DNA of 64,000 nucleotides from Streptomyces bathyalis (GTDB taxonomy: Bacteria > Actinomycetota > Actinomycetes > Streptomycetales > Streptomycetaceae), in NCBI RefSeq assembly GCF_015910445.1, contig NZ_CP048882.1, forward strand, positions 6,135,501-6,199,500. The letters are read 5' to 3'. The translations under genes were made by a program, and so were the position numbers. The first letter of the stretch is position 1, and every line of letters begins with the position of its first letter. Below the pieces are notes generated by a model that ran no database searches, was not told where the DNA came from, and was given only the letters and a program-made list of their open reading frames with translations. This document shows, piece after piece, positions 7,876 to 20,520 of the stretch.

Positions 7876-9137
7876 GCGCAGTTCATTCCTTCCACAGAAG
7901 CCCCCTCGGGCGCGGTCAGTTCGGTACGCGCCAGCAGTTCGGCGAGCTCGACCAGGTCCCTCCCGGCCAGCCGCGGCAGCGCGCAGCCGGACAGCGTGCG
8001 GCAGGCCTCCCGCCAGCTGCGGGGGATGTCCGCCGCGCCGCCGATCGCCCCGGTCAGGGCCCCCGCCAGCGCGGGAGCGGAGTCCGCCACCCGTGACAGG
8101 CATGCCGCGGCCGGCACCGCCTCCGCCACCGAGCCGCCTCCGGCGAGGGAGAGGGCGAGCGCGACGGGCACGGTCTCGGCCGCGGCGATGCCGTAGCTGT
8201 AGATGTGGTCGACGATCTCGTGCTCGAGCACCGGCACCAGAGCGAATGCGTTGCCCGCCGTGCCGGGCCGGTCGGCGGCCTCCTCCTGCGCGAGCCGTAC
8301 GGCGTGCCGCGCGTTGCGGAGGAGCTCCGTACCGGAGGGCATCTGATCCAGCGCCGCCGCCACGCATGCTTCGACGTCCGCACCGCCGAGCGCCTCGGCC
8401 ACAGCCGCGGCCATGGCGCGAGCGCCGTGCACGCCGTCGCCGTCCTGCGTGTAGCGGGCGTCGCACTCGGCGAGGTCCGCCGCGGCGGAAGGGTTCCCCG
8501 GGTGCACCGTTGCCAGTACGGCCGCGCGCACGCAGGCGGCGTCGTCGAAGAAGTGGGGGTTGTCGTGCCCTGTCGCGGGGGGCCGCAGCCCCGTCGCGAG
8601 GTTCCCCAGGCCGGCCCGTACGGAGATGCGGGCACGCAGCGGCAGCACCGCGGACTCCACCTCCGGGGCGCGGCCCGCCGCGGCGGCGACCTCGCCCGCC
8701 AGTTCGTTCCAGGCCAGGTCGACGGCGGCCCGCATCCGGCGGTCCCGTCCCAGATCGCTCAGCAGCGCTCCGGCGGCGGTGAGCACCGACTCGGCCGTGA
8801 ACGCGGCCCATTCGGCGTCGTCGGACGGGCCCAGCCGCAGCGGTTCCGGCGGCTGGTTGAGGGCGATCGGCACCGGGAGGGTGGTCGTCGCGTTGAGTTC
8901 GGCGAAGGTGTCCAGTTCGCGGGTCAGCCGCCGCGTCCACTCCGGCATCCGGGAGGCGCGGTGCCGGGCGGCCGGCCAGCCCGCCGCGTCGCCCGCGGCG
9001 ATCCCGAGGAGCAGGCCCTCGATGCGGCGGGGGCCGGCCGGGGCCCGCTCGCCGTGCGTGCCGGTGTCCGCGGGGCCCTCGGCGCCGGGCCGCCTCGCGC
9101 GTGCCCTGACGACTCTGCCGTCGCTCGCGGCGCTCAT
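7872..9137 (-). CDS. ADP-ribosylglycohydrolase-like protein with altered metal motifs (ARH-B)
   Basis: 421 residues. The family start GLLLGIAAGDAAG is at about 41-53 after a 40-residue Arg/Ala/Gly-rich lead. The two metal-binding motifs are degraded: SDDA (105-108) replaces TDDT, and SRVADS (348-353) replaces GRDADT, so the first Asp of the C-terminal pair is Val. In characterised ARH enzymes these residues hold the Mg2+ pair, so hydrolysis may be weak, changed or lost. The rest of the fold (FFDDAACVRAA, GDGVHGARAMAAAV, ALAGALTGAIGGA) is intact and the frame is open, so it is not a simple pseudogene. ATG 9137 overlaps the upstream stop. It could be a regulatory or structural partner of its active paralogues. 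Confidence 0.78.
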   Translation of the reverse strand: MSAASDGRVVRARARRPGAEGPADTGTHGERAPAGPRRIEGLLLGIAAGDAAGWPAARHRASRMPEWTRRLTRELDTFAELNATTTLPVPIALNQPPEPLRLGPSDDAEWAAFTAESVLTAAGALLSDLGRDRRMRAAVDLAWNELAGEVAAAAGRAPEVESAVLPLRARISVRAGLGNLATGLRPPATGHDNPHFFDDAACVRAAVLATVHPGNPSAAADLAECDARYTQDGDGVHGARAMAAAVAEALGGADVEACVAAALDQMPSGTELLRNARHAVRLAQEEAADRPGTAGNAFALVPVLEHEIVDHIYSYGIAAAETVPVALALSLAGGGSVAEAVPAAACLSRVADSAPALAGALTGAIGGAADIPRSWREACRTLSGCALPRLAGRDLVELAELLARTELTAPEGASVEGMNCA

Positions 9138-10243
9138 CGCTTCGGCCTGTCGCCGCCGCTGTGGCGAGGCGCCGGCCCCGGTGGCGACGGAGTGAGCAAC
9201 TCCGCGATGTCCAGGACGTGATAGCCCGCCATCGACGGCAGGCAGCTTCCCCGCGCAGGCCCGATCGCTGCCGCCCACTCCTCGGGTACGGCGCCGGCCC
9301 CGCCCAGAGCCCCCGCGAGCGCGCCCGCGACGGCGGCCGTCGTATCGGCGTCACGGCCCATGTTGACGGCCGTGAGCACCGAGTCCCTGAAGTCGCCCCG
9401 GGCTACGGCGAAGGCGCCGAATGCGAGCCCGACCGCCTCGGGGGCCAGGTCCATCCACGGGTAGCCGCCGATCACGACGGCGGAGCGCACGGCGCGCTCG
9501 CGCCCCAGGCGGGTGGCGTCCCGGTCGTGGCGGACGCGCTGTGCCGTCGCGACGGCGCGCCGCAGCGAGCGCGCAGTCCACGAGTCCTCGGGGACGACGG
9601 ACAGCGCTGCCGCGATCACCGCATCGGTGCTGCGCCCGACCATCGCGGCGGCCACACCGGCGGCGACGGCCTGCCCTCCGTAGATGCCCTCCCCGTCGTG
9701 GCTGACGGTGCCGTCGAGCGCGACGAGACGCGCGGCCTCGGCGGGGCGCCCGGCGGCGAAGATGCCGAACGGCGCGGCACGCATGGCCAGTCCGTCGCTC
9801 CAGGCGTGCCGGTGCTGCGCGGAGATCGGAGCGGCCAGGCCCCGGCGCAGGTTCTCCAGCGTGCCGCGCTCGCTGAACCCGGCGCCGCGGAAGGGTCCTT
9901 CGTCGAGGTTGGCGATCCAGCGGTGCCACGCGGCCTCGACGTGCGCGAGGGTCAGGTCGGAGCCGTGCTCGGCGAGCATCAGGCCCGAGAAGATGGCGTA
10001 CTCCGTGTCGTCGGTGCCCGACGGCTCCTCCTCGACGAAGCCCTCGACGCGGCCCCACCGCTCCCTGATCTGCGAGGGCTTCATGTTCTCCGCCGGGGCC
10101 CCGAGCGCGTCACCCACCGCGAGCCCGAGCATCCCGCCGCGGGCCCTCTCGCGCAGGGCCGCGGCGGGCGGTGCCGCCGTCGGTGCGCCGGGCGGAGGAT
10201 CCGGGGCGGGGGAGAGGAAGGAGGAGGCGGGGGCTGCGCTCAT
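9134..10243 (-). CDS. ADP-ribosylglycohydrolase family protein, canonical motifs (ARH-A)
   Basis: 369 residues, first of the four paralogues in transcription order. It has the textbook family features: GMLGLAVGDALGAP at 37-50, TDDT at 77-80, and GRDADT at 296-301, so both Mg2+ ions can be bound. The first 30 residues are a Pro/Ala-rich disordered lead. No signal peptide is visible, so it acts in the cytoplasm after import. A 65-base gap separates it from the binding-protein gene upstream, the only real spacer in the operon. A GGAGG-rich stretch lies inside the coding start, and ATG 10243 is the only good start. Of the four it is the best candidate for an active ribosyl hydrolase; whether the substrate is ADP-ribosylated or a simpler riboside cannot be told. 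Confidence 0.87.
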   Translation of the reverse strand: MSAAPASSFLSPAPDPPPGAPTAAPPAAALRERARGGMLGLAVGDALGAPAENMKPSQIRERWGRVEGFVEEEPSGTDDTEYAIFSGLMLAEHGSDLTLAHVEAAWHRWIANLDEGPFRGAGFSERGTLENLRRGLAAPISAQHRHAWSDGLAMRAAPFGIFAAGRPAEAARLVALDGTVSHDGEGIYGGQAVAAGVAAAMVGRSTDAVIAAALSVVPEDSWTARSLRRAVATAQRVRHDRDATRLGRERAVRSAVVIGGYPWMDLAPEAVGLAFGAFAVARGDFRDSVLTAVNMGRDADTTAAVAGALAGALGGAGAVPEEWAAAIGPARGSCLPSMAGYHVLDIAELLTPSPPGPAPRHSGGDRPKR

Positions 10244-10308
10244 GGTGCGGATTGCCGTTCTGTGCTGTGACTCGTGTGTGCCGTGGCCGTGGGTGTGCGA
10301 GGGGCGGC

Positions 10309-11613
10309 TCAGCGCTGGTATCTGGCGAGGATGCGGTTGCCGTCGTCCACGAGCTTGTCGCGGAGGGCGCGCAGGCCGATGCTGCCCGCGTAGTACTCCT
10401 GGAAGGCCGGAGTGGCGACCTTGTCCTTCCACTCGGGATAGCCGCGCACCCCGAGCACGGGGGAGGCCCGCAGGTCGGAAGCGATGCGGAGCCCGGTGCT
10501 CCAGCCGTGCTCGTCGGTGTTGAGAGCGGGATCGCGCAGCGCCTCGCGTCCCGTGGGCACCAGCCAGTCGCCCTCGGCGAGGCGCGCCATATGGTCCGGC
10601 CGGGTCATGAACGCGATGAACGCCATGGCTGCCTTCTTCCGCGAGGTGTCCTGCGAGACGGACAGGGTCTGCGGGCTCACACCCTGGAACTGTCCCCCGC
10701 CCGGGGCGCCGCGCCCGGCGGGCATCGGCAGCGTCACCCATTCGAAGCCGTCGGGCGCCTGCTGCTGGACCTGCTGCCGGAAGGAGAAGTTGAGCGGCAC
10801 GATCGCGTAGCGCCCGGCGAAGAACCCGGGAAGGGTGTCGGAGCCGGCCATGCCGAGGGTGCTCCTGGACGCCGTGCGGTCCTCATTGACCTGCCGGTGT
10901 ATCAGCTCGGGGACCCCGTAGTCGGCCTCGTCGAAGCGGATGACGTCCTTGCCGCGCTCGCGGTGGAAGACGGCGCCGCCGGTGCTCATCGTGAGGTTCA
11001 CCGACTGGTTGACGGGCTCCTTCATGGACCAGGCGACGCCGTACGTGCGGCTGTTTCCCCGGGAACGGGTGAGTTCCTTCGCGACGTCCTCGAACTCGCC
11101 CCAGCTCCACGGCCGCCCGACCGTCGGCATCCGCACACCGGACTCCTCCAGCAGCTTCCGGTTGGCGATCAGCACCCGCGGATCGTGCAGGAACGGTACG
11201 CCATAGATGCCGCCGGCGATCGTGGCCGTCTCCCAATTGGCCCGGGATATCTGGCTCTTGAGGTCTTCGGGCAGCAGTGGCCGCAGATCGGCGAGGTAGC
11301 CGCCGTGTGCGAAGTCGGTGAGGTCGTTGGCCTCGTCGTGGATGATGTCGGGTGCCTCGCCGCCCTCGAAGGACGTCAGCAGCTGGTCGTGGACGCTTTC
11401 CCAGGCGCCCTGCACATAGCGGACCTTCACCGACGGGTTGCGCTCGTTCCACTCGGCCACCAGCGCCTTGTTGACCTCGATGGACTCCTTCTGCCAGGCG
11501 AGGCTCAGATACTCCAGCGGTCCGGAATCGCCGGGGGATCCCGCGCAGCCGCCGATCAGGGCGGGAGCGGAGGCCGCCGCCGCGGTCGTGGCGAGGAAGT
11601 CGCGGCGCCGCAT
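10309..11613 (-). CDS. Extracellular sugar-binding lipoprotein (ABC importer, family 1)
   Basis: 434 residues. The N-terminus carries a twin-arginine pattern (MRRRDFLATT) followed by a hydrophobic stretch and a lipobox ending IGGC, so it is probably a Tat-exported lipoprotein anchored outside the membrane. The mature part is a family 1 solute-binding protein of the carbohydrate type (EAPDIIHDEAND, GIYGVPFLHDPRVLIAN, and FIAFMTRPDHMARLAEGDWLVPT near the end). ATG 11613 overlaps the stop of the permease gene by one base (TGATG). It defines the ligand of the importer. Binding-pocket aromatic residues are present, but the ligand cannot be read from sequence. The operon context points to a ribose-containing compound. 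Confidence 0.9.
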   Translation of the reverse strand: MRRRDFLATTAAAASAPALIGGCAGSPGDSGPLEYLSLAWQKESIEVNKALVAEWNERNPSVKVRYVQGAWESVHDQLLTSFEGGEAPDIIHDEANDLTDFAHGGYLADLRPLLPEDLKSQISRANWETATIAGGIYGVPFLHDPRVLIANRKLLEESGVRMPTVGRPWSWGEFEDVAKELTRSRGNSRTYGVAWSMKEPVNQSVNLTMSTGGAVFHRERGKDVIRFDEADYGVPELIHRQVNEDRTASRSTLGMAGSDTLPGFFAGRYAIVPLNFSFRQQVQQQAPDGFEWVTLPMPAGRGAPGGGQFQGVSPQTLSVSQDTSRKKAAMAFIAFMTRPDHMARLAEGDWLVPTGREALRDPALNTDEHGWSTGLRIASDLRASPVLGVRGYPEWKDKVATPAFQEYYAGSIGLRALRDKLVDDGNRILARYQR

Positions 11614-12452
11614 CAGCCCTTCACCGCCCCGCTCATGATGCCGCTGACCAGACGTCGCTGGAGCAGCGCGAAGAACAGGAGGCTCGGGAGGGTGGCCATG
11701 AGCGCGGCCGCCGCGAGGGGCCCCAGGTCGGCCGCGCCCTCCGCGCCGATGAAGTGGGTGAGGATCACGGACATCGTCTGCTTCTCCGGTGACTTGAGCA
11801 GGACCAGGGCGAAGAAGAACTCGTTCCAGGCGGTGACGAAGGAGAACATCACCGTCGCGACCAGCCCCGGTGTGAGCAGCGGAAGGACCACGCTGAGCAG
11901 GGTGCGCAGGCGCCCGCATCCGTCGATCGCGGCGGCCTCCTCCAGCGAGGCGGGCACGGCACGTACGTAGCCCTGGAGCATCCACAGCGCGAACGGCAGG
12001 TTCCACACCACGTACACAAGGACCAGGCCCGTCAGGGAGTTGATGAGGTGGAGGCTCTTCAGCACCAGGAACAGCGGGATGATGACCAGCACGAACGGGA
12101 ACATCTGGCTGACCAGGATCCAGCCCGTCGCGGCCTTGCCGACCGCCGAGCGGTACCTGACCATCACGTACGCGGCAGGCACCGCGATCGCCACCGATAT
12201 CGCCGCCGCGCAGGACGCCACGATCAGGCTGTTGAGCGCCGAACGCGCCAGTGGCTGCTGCCCGAACGCGGCGGTGAAGCTGTCCAGCGAGGGGTCGTGC
12301 GGAAGCCACGACGCGTCCACGGAGCCCAGTTCCTGCGGGGACTTGAACGCCGTGGAGACCAGCCAGAGGAGCGGGAAGGCGAGAAAGACCAGATAGCAGA
12401 CCAGTGCCAGGTACTGCCCGGCGCGCGCGGTGCCCGATCGGGTGGTGATCAC
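11613..12452 (-). CDS. Carbohydrate ABC transporter permease, MalG type
   Basis: 279 residues with about six transmembrane segments and the EAA loop EEAAAIDGCGRLRTLLSVVLP that docks the ATPase. The C-terminus ends in the FFALLQRRLVSGIMSGAVKG pattern typical of MalG-type CUT1 permeases. GTG 12452 overlaps the MalF-type gene stop (GTGA). No ATPase gene is present in the operon. In Streptomyces many CUT1 importers share the ATPase MsiK encoded elsewhere, and that is the likely arrangement here. Confidence 0.92.
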   Translation of the reverse strand: MITTRSGTARAGQYLALVCYLVFLAFPLLWLVSTAFKSPQELGSVDASWLPHDPSLDSFTAAFGQQPLARSALNSLIVASCAAAISVAIAVPAAYVMVRYRSAVGKAATGWILVSQMFPFVLVIIPLFLVLKSLHLINSLTGLVLVYVVWNLPFALWMLQGYVRAVPASLEEAAAIDGCGRLRTLLSVVLPLLTPGLVATVMFSFVTAWNEFFFALVLLKSPEKQTMSVILTHFIGAEGAADLGPLAAAALMATLPSLLFFALLQRRLVSGIMSGAVKG

Positions 12453-13408
12453 TGCTCGTCCTCCTTCAGCCGGTTGCGCAGGAAGACCGCGAGCAGCACC
12501 GCGATGACCGCGACCATCACCAGGCCCATGGCTGCCGCGTAGCCGAACTGCCCGTAGCGGAAGGCCTCTTCGTAGGCGAAGAGCATCGGCAGCCGGGTCT
12601 GACCACCGGGGCCTCCGCCGGTCAGGACATAGACCAGTCCGAAGGAGTTGAAGTTCCAGATGAAGTTGAGCGCGGTGATCGCGAGCACGACCGGCTTCAG
12701 CGCGGGCCACGTGACCGCCCTGAAGCGGCGCCACACGCTCGCGCCGTCGAGGGCCGCCGCCTCGTGCAGCTCCAGCGGTACGTTCTGCAGTCCGGCCAGC
12801 AGGACGACGGTCGTCTGCGGCATCCCCGCCCACACGCCGACCACGATCACGGCGGGGAGGGCGAGCGAGACACCGGCGAGCCAGTCGACGTTCTCCGAGA
12901 TCAGATGCAGGTCGCGCAGCGTGGCGTTCAGGATGCCGGCGTCCTGGTTGTAGACCAGCCGCCACATCACGCCGACGACGACCTCGGGCATCGCCCACGG
13001 GACGAGCGCGAGCGTACGGGCCAGCCAGCGGAAGCGGAGGTTCTGGTTGAGCAGTACGGCAAGGCCCAGCGCCAGCAGGAACTGCAGCGCCGTCACGGAC
13101 ACGGCCCATACGAGGCCGATCTTGAAGGAGTCCCAGAAGAGGGAGTCCAGCCGCAGGTCCGCGAAGTTGGCGACGCCGGTGAACTTCGTGACCGCCGTAC
13201 GGCCGGACTGCGCGTCGGTGAAGGCGAGCGAGATCCCGTACAGCAGGGGTCCCGCACTCAGCAGCAGGATCGGCAGCAGGGCGGGCAGCAGCAGGAACCA
13301 TGCGTCCCGGTCCAGCCCGAGTGCCCTTCTGCGCTCCGGTGCGGACCGGGGCGGCGGGGTGCCTGCGCCCTTCGGGCGGGCGGAGGCACCGGGGGCGGTG
13401 ACGCTCAT
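12449..13408 (-). CDS. Carbohydrate ABC transporter permease, MalF type
   Basis: 319 residues. A 35-residue Pro/Arg/Ala-rich cytoplasmic lead precedes about six transmembrane helices. The EAA loop is HEAAALDGASVWRRFRAVTWP, and the conserved VLTGGGPGGQT segment lies before the last helices. It forms a heterodimeric pore with the next gene's product. ATG 13408 shares ATGA with the stop of the LacI-family gene, so transporter and repressor are translated from one message. Confidence 0.92.
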   Translation of the reverse strand: MSVTAPGASARPKGAGTPPPRSAPERRRALGLDRDAWFLLLPALLPILLLSAGPLLYGISLAFTDAQSGRTAVTKFTGVANFADLRLDSLFWDSFKIGLVWAVSVTALQFLLALGLAVLLNQNLRFRWLARTLALVPWAMPEVVVGVMWRLVYNQDAGILNATLRDLHLISENVDWLAGVSLALPAVIVVGVWAGMPQTTVVLLAGLQNVPLELHEAAALDGASVWRRFRAVTWPALKPVVLAITALNFIWNFNSFGLVYVLTGGGPGGQTRLPMLFAYEEAFRYGQFGYAAAMGLVMVAVIAVLLAVFLRNRLKEDEQ

Positions 13409-14478
13409 GAGGTCACCTCCCCGTCGGCCGCGCCGCCGGGCGCGGACGCGCCGGGAGCCGAGGAGGCGCGTACGACCAGGCGGGGCGTGACGGTCCGCAC
13501 CCGCGGTGGCACGGGCGGCCCCTGCCCGGCTATCCGCTCCAGCAGCATCTCGGCGGCGATCCTGCCGCGCTCCGCGGAGCCGAGGTCGACGCTGGTCAGC
13601 GGCGGCCAGCAGGCCCGCACCAGCACCGTGTCGTCCATCCCGGCGACCGCCACGTCCTCGGGGATGCGCAGCCCCCGGGAGTGGAGGGCCTGGGAGGCGC
13701 CGAGGGCGAGCTGGTCGTTGGCGCAGAAGACGGCGTCGAGGCCGTCCCCGGGGGCAGCGTCCCGCTCCAGCAGCGCTTCCACCGAGCGGGCTCCCGCCTC
13801 GATGGTGAACTCCGTGGTCACGGTGAGCAGGGGATCGGCGGGCAGGCCGCACGCGTCGAGCGCCCTGCGGTAGCCGAGGCGGCGGTTGCGGCCCGGGACC
13901 GTGTCGGCCGGCCCGTTGATGAAGGCGATGCGGCGGCGGCCCGTCCCGGCGAGGTGGCGCACGGCCAGTTCGGCACCGGTGACGGAGTCGGCGCGCACGC
14001 TGTCGACAGGGGCGTCGTCGGGCAGCGAGCCGATGACGACGACCGGCTGCGCGGCGGTCCGCAGCGCCTCGATGTGCTCCGGCGTGATGCGGATGGGGCA
14101 GAGGATCAGGCCGTCACTCGTACGGTCGGCCAGGCTGCGGACGACTGCGAGCTCGTCCTCGGCGACCGCGTCCGTCGAGTGCAGCAGCAGCCGGTAGCCC
14201 TGGGCCTTGGTGATCGTCTGGATCTGCCGGACCATCTCGACGTACACGGGGTTGCCGATGTCCTGCATGGCGAAGGTCAGCTGCTTCGTGCGGCCGCCCT
14301 TGAGGGAGCGGGCCACGGCGTTGGCCACGTATCCGACCTCGGCGGCGGCGCGCTCGACGCGGCGCACGGTCTCGGGCCGCGCCCCGTGCCCGTTGAGCAC
14401 GCGGGAGACCGATGCGATGGAGACGCCTGCGCGCTCGGCGATCGTCTCGACGGTGGGGGGTCCGCCTGTCGTCACCAC
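13405..14478 (-). CDS. LacI/GalR family transcriptional regulator
   Basis: 357 residues, the usual length. The N-terminal helix-turn-helix reads VETIAERAGVSIASVSRVLNG, and its hinge helix region is NAVARSLKGG. The rest is the periplasmic-binding-protein-like effector domain (SDGLILCP, FCANDQLALGA, DVAVAGMDD). I chose GTG 14478, nine bases after AAGGAG; GTG 14475 directly follows and is a minor alternative. It is the promoter-proximal gene of the operon and should repress it through the palindrome at 14579-14592, so the system is probably autoregulated and induced by an imported sugar or riboside. The effector is unknown. Confidence 0.92.
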   Translation of the reverse strand: MVTTGGPPTVETIAERAGVSIASVSRVLNGHGARPETVRRVERAAAEVGYVANAVARSLKGGRTKQLTFAMQDIGNPVYVEMVRQIQTITKAQGYRLLLHSTDAVAEDELAVVRSLADRTSDGLILCPIRITPEHIEALRTAAQPVVVIGSLPDDAPVDSVRADSVTGAELAVRHLAGTGRRRIAFINGPADTVPGRNRRLGYRRALDACGLPADPLLTVTTEFTIEAGARSVEALLERDAAPGDGLDAVFCANDQLALGASQALHSRGLRIPEDVAVAGMDDTVLVRACWPPLTSVDLGSAERGRIAAEMLLERIAGQGPPVPPRVRTVTPRLVVRASSAPGASAPGGAADGEVTS

Positions 14479-14559
14479 GCCTCTCCGCTCCTTCGGCTCG
14501 GACCTGACGCCGTAGGAGCGGCCGTGAACGGGCGACGGTCCCCCTCGGCCCTGGCGGGC

Positions 14560-14575
14560 CTGGGGGAACCCCCAG
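14560..14575. repeat. Perfect 16-bp palindrome CTGGGGGAACCCCCAG
   Basis: The two halves CTGGGGG and CCCCCAG pair perfectly around AA/TT. It lies four bases downstream (in the direction of the operon) of the LacI-style operator, in the 5' untranslated region of the regulator mRNA. It could form a hairpin in the transcript or be one of the short GC palindromes scattered in Streptomyces intergenic DNA. Confidence 0.55.
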
Positions 14576-14578
14576 AAC

Positions 14579-14592
14579 TGGAAACGTTTACA
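14579..14592 (-). promoter_or_regulatory. LacI-family operator TGGAAACGTTTACA
   Basis: A near-palindrome with the central CG typical of LacI/GalR operators (consensus half AAACG). It sits about 100 bp upstream of the LacI-type start and just downstream of the predicted -10 element, where a bound repressor would block transcription. The assignment is by pattern and position. Confidence 0.75.
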
Positions 14593-14605
14593 GCCACGGA
14601 CAGGA

Positions 14606-14634
14606 ATCCTGCGGCCACGGACTGCGGGCGTCAA
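14606..14634 (-). promoter_or_regulatory. Predicted sigma70-type promoter of the ADP-ribosylglycohydrolase operon
   Basis: On the minus strand TTGACG (14634-14629) is followed after 17 bases by CAGGAT (14611-14606). The start of transcription would fall near 14599, placing the LacI operator at about +7 to +20. Confidence 0.5.
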
Positions 14635-14786
14635 CCCCGCGGACGCCGTTCTCTCGGGAGCACCCTTCTCACCAGGTAAGTTCGGCCTTCCTTGCTGGCG
14701 GCCCCGGTCACATCGCGCATACCTTCGAAGCGCGGGAAGGTGGCGCCGCCGGACGGCTCCACCGCGGCAGAGGAAGCGGACAAGAC

Positions 14787-15512
14787 ATGGCGGTCATGGA
14801 GCGGGACACAGCGCGCGGTGCGGACGGCACCCACACTCACAGGGACATCAACGGCGGCTGGCTGCGTCCCGCCGTCTTCGGTGCCATGGACGGGCTCGTG
14901 TCCAACCTCGGCCTCGTGGCGGGCGTCGCCGGCAGCTCCGCCTCGAACCGGGTCATCGTCATCTCCGGTCTCGCGGGCCTGGTGGCCGGCGCCTTCTCGA
15001 TGGCCGCGGGCGAGTACACCTCCGTCGCCTCGCAGCGCGAACTGGTCCAGGCGGAGCTGGAGGTCGAGCGCCGTGAGCTGCGGCGCCACCCCGAGGACGA
15101 GCTGAAGGAACTCGCCGACGTCTACGAGTCGCGCGGCGTGGAGCCCGGGCTCGCCATGGAAGTCGCGCGGCAGCTCCACGAGGATCCTGAGAAGGCCCTG
15201 GAGACGCACGCCCGCGAGGAGCTGGGCGTCGACCCGGGCGACCTGCCCTCGCCGACGACCGCGGCGGTCTCCTCGTTCCTGTCCTTCTCCGTCGGCGCGG
15301 TCCTGCCGGTCCTCCCGTACCTGCTGGGCGCGACCTCGCTCTGGTACGCGGTCGTGCTGGCCCTGGCCGGGCTCTTCGCCTGCGGTGCGATGGTGGCTCG
15401 TGTCACGGCCCGGCAGTGGTGGTTCAGCGGGCTGCGGCAGCTGGCGCTGGGTGCCGGTGCGGCGGCGGTGACGTACGCGCTGGGCGCCGCCTTCGGCGTG
15501 GCTCTGGGGTGA
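14787..15512 (+). CDS. VIT1/CCC1 family metal transporter
   Basis: 241 residues. It shows the VIT1/CCC1 architecture: a first pair of membrane helices (RPAVFGAMDGLVSNLGLVAGVAG, then GLAGLVAGAFSMAAGEY), a hydrophilic helical region (about 80-150) rich in Glu/Arg that in plant VIT1 is the metal-binding domain, and three C-terminal helices. The family carries Fe2+ or Mn2+ across membranes in exchange for protons. ATG 14787 and ATG 14796 are both possible starts. It is divergent from the LacI-type operon and precedes the gltB leader; nothing links it to either. Confidence 0.88.
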   Translation: MAVMERDTARGADGTHTHRDINGGWLRPAVFGAMDGLVSNLGLVAGVAGSSASNRVIVISGLAGLVAGAFSMAAGEYTSVASQRELVQAELEVERRELRRHPEDELKELADVYESRGVEPGLAMEVARQLHEDPEKALETHAREELGVDPGDLPSPTTAAVSSFLSFSVGAVLPVLPYLLGATSLWYAVVLALAGLFACGAMVARVTARQWWFSGLRQLALGAGAAAVTYALGAAFGVALG

Positions 15513-15903
15513 GCACATGGCCCGATCGGCGGCATCCTCGGTACGATCTTCTTGTTACCACGCGGTTTCAGGCCCTCTGACCCGGGGCAAGAGCCCGAAG
15601 GCCCGCGGGCAATGAAGCTCGCAAGGGGGCCGCACACCGTGCTGCTGCGCAGGGGCCATCCGTACCCCCGGCGCAGGTCCTGGGGGCCGAACCTCCCGGT
15701 ATCGCCATGTGGTCGTCGCGCCCACGATCCGAGACGACACATCTTTTTTCCGAGGTCTGGTCCACCATGTAACCTTCACGGAAATTTGTTCTGCAGAGGG
15801 CCAACGTCGTCCCTCGGCACTCCCTCCGGTCCTCCGGGGGGACCTGCAGCCCCCCAGGCGCCTACGCCGGGGGAGCCCGGCCACGACGACGACGGGAGAG
15901 CCG
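15513..15903 (+). promoter_or_regulatory. 391-base gltB leader region
   Basis: No credible small gene is present. The stretch holds several short GC inverted repeats, a T-run (ATCTTTTTTCC at about 15741-15751), an AT-richer segment at 15769-15796 with a GlnR-like box, and a C/G-rich part just before the ribosome-binding site GGGAGAG. The length suggests a long 5' untranslated region or a distant promoter for gltBD. Confidence 0.4.
15769..15784 (+). promoter_or_regulatory. GlnR-like box upstream of gltB
   Basis: GTAAC, six bases, then GGAAA, resembles the actinobacterial GlnR pattern GTnAC-n6-GAAAC. One pair of half-sites is visible, about 120 bases before the gltB start. Control of glutamate synthase by nitrogen status would fit, but the match is partial. 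Confidence 0.3.

Positions 15904-20512
<4,609 letters not shown>

Positions 20513-20520
<8 letters not shown>

Noticed and set aside
15709..15903. Upstream extension of gltB
   Set aside because: In frame, but without similarity to GltB; ATG 15904 has a ribosome-binding site and the normal short propeptide before Cys25.
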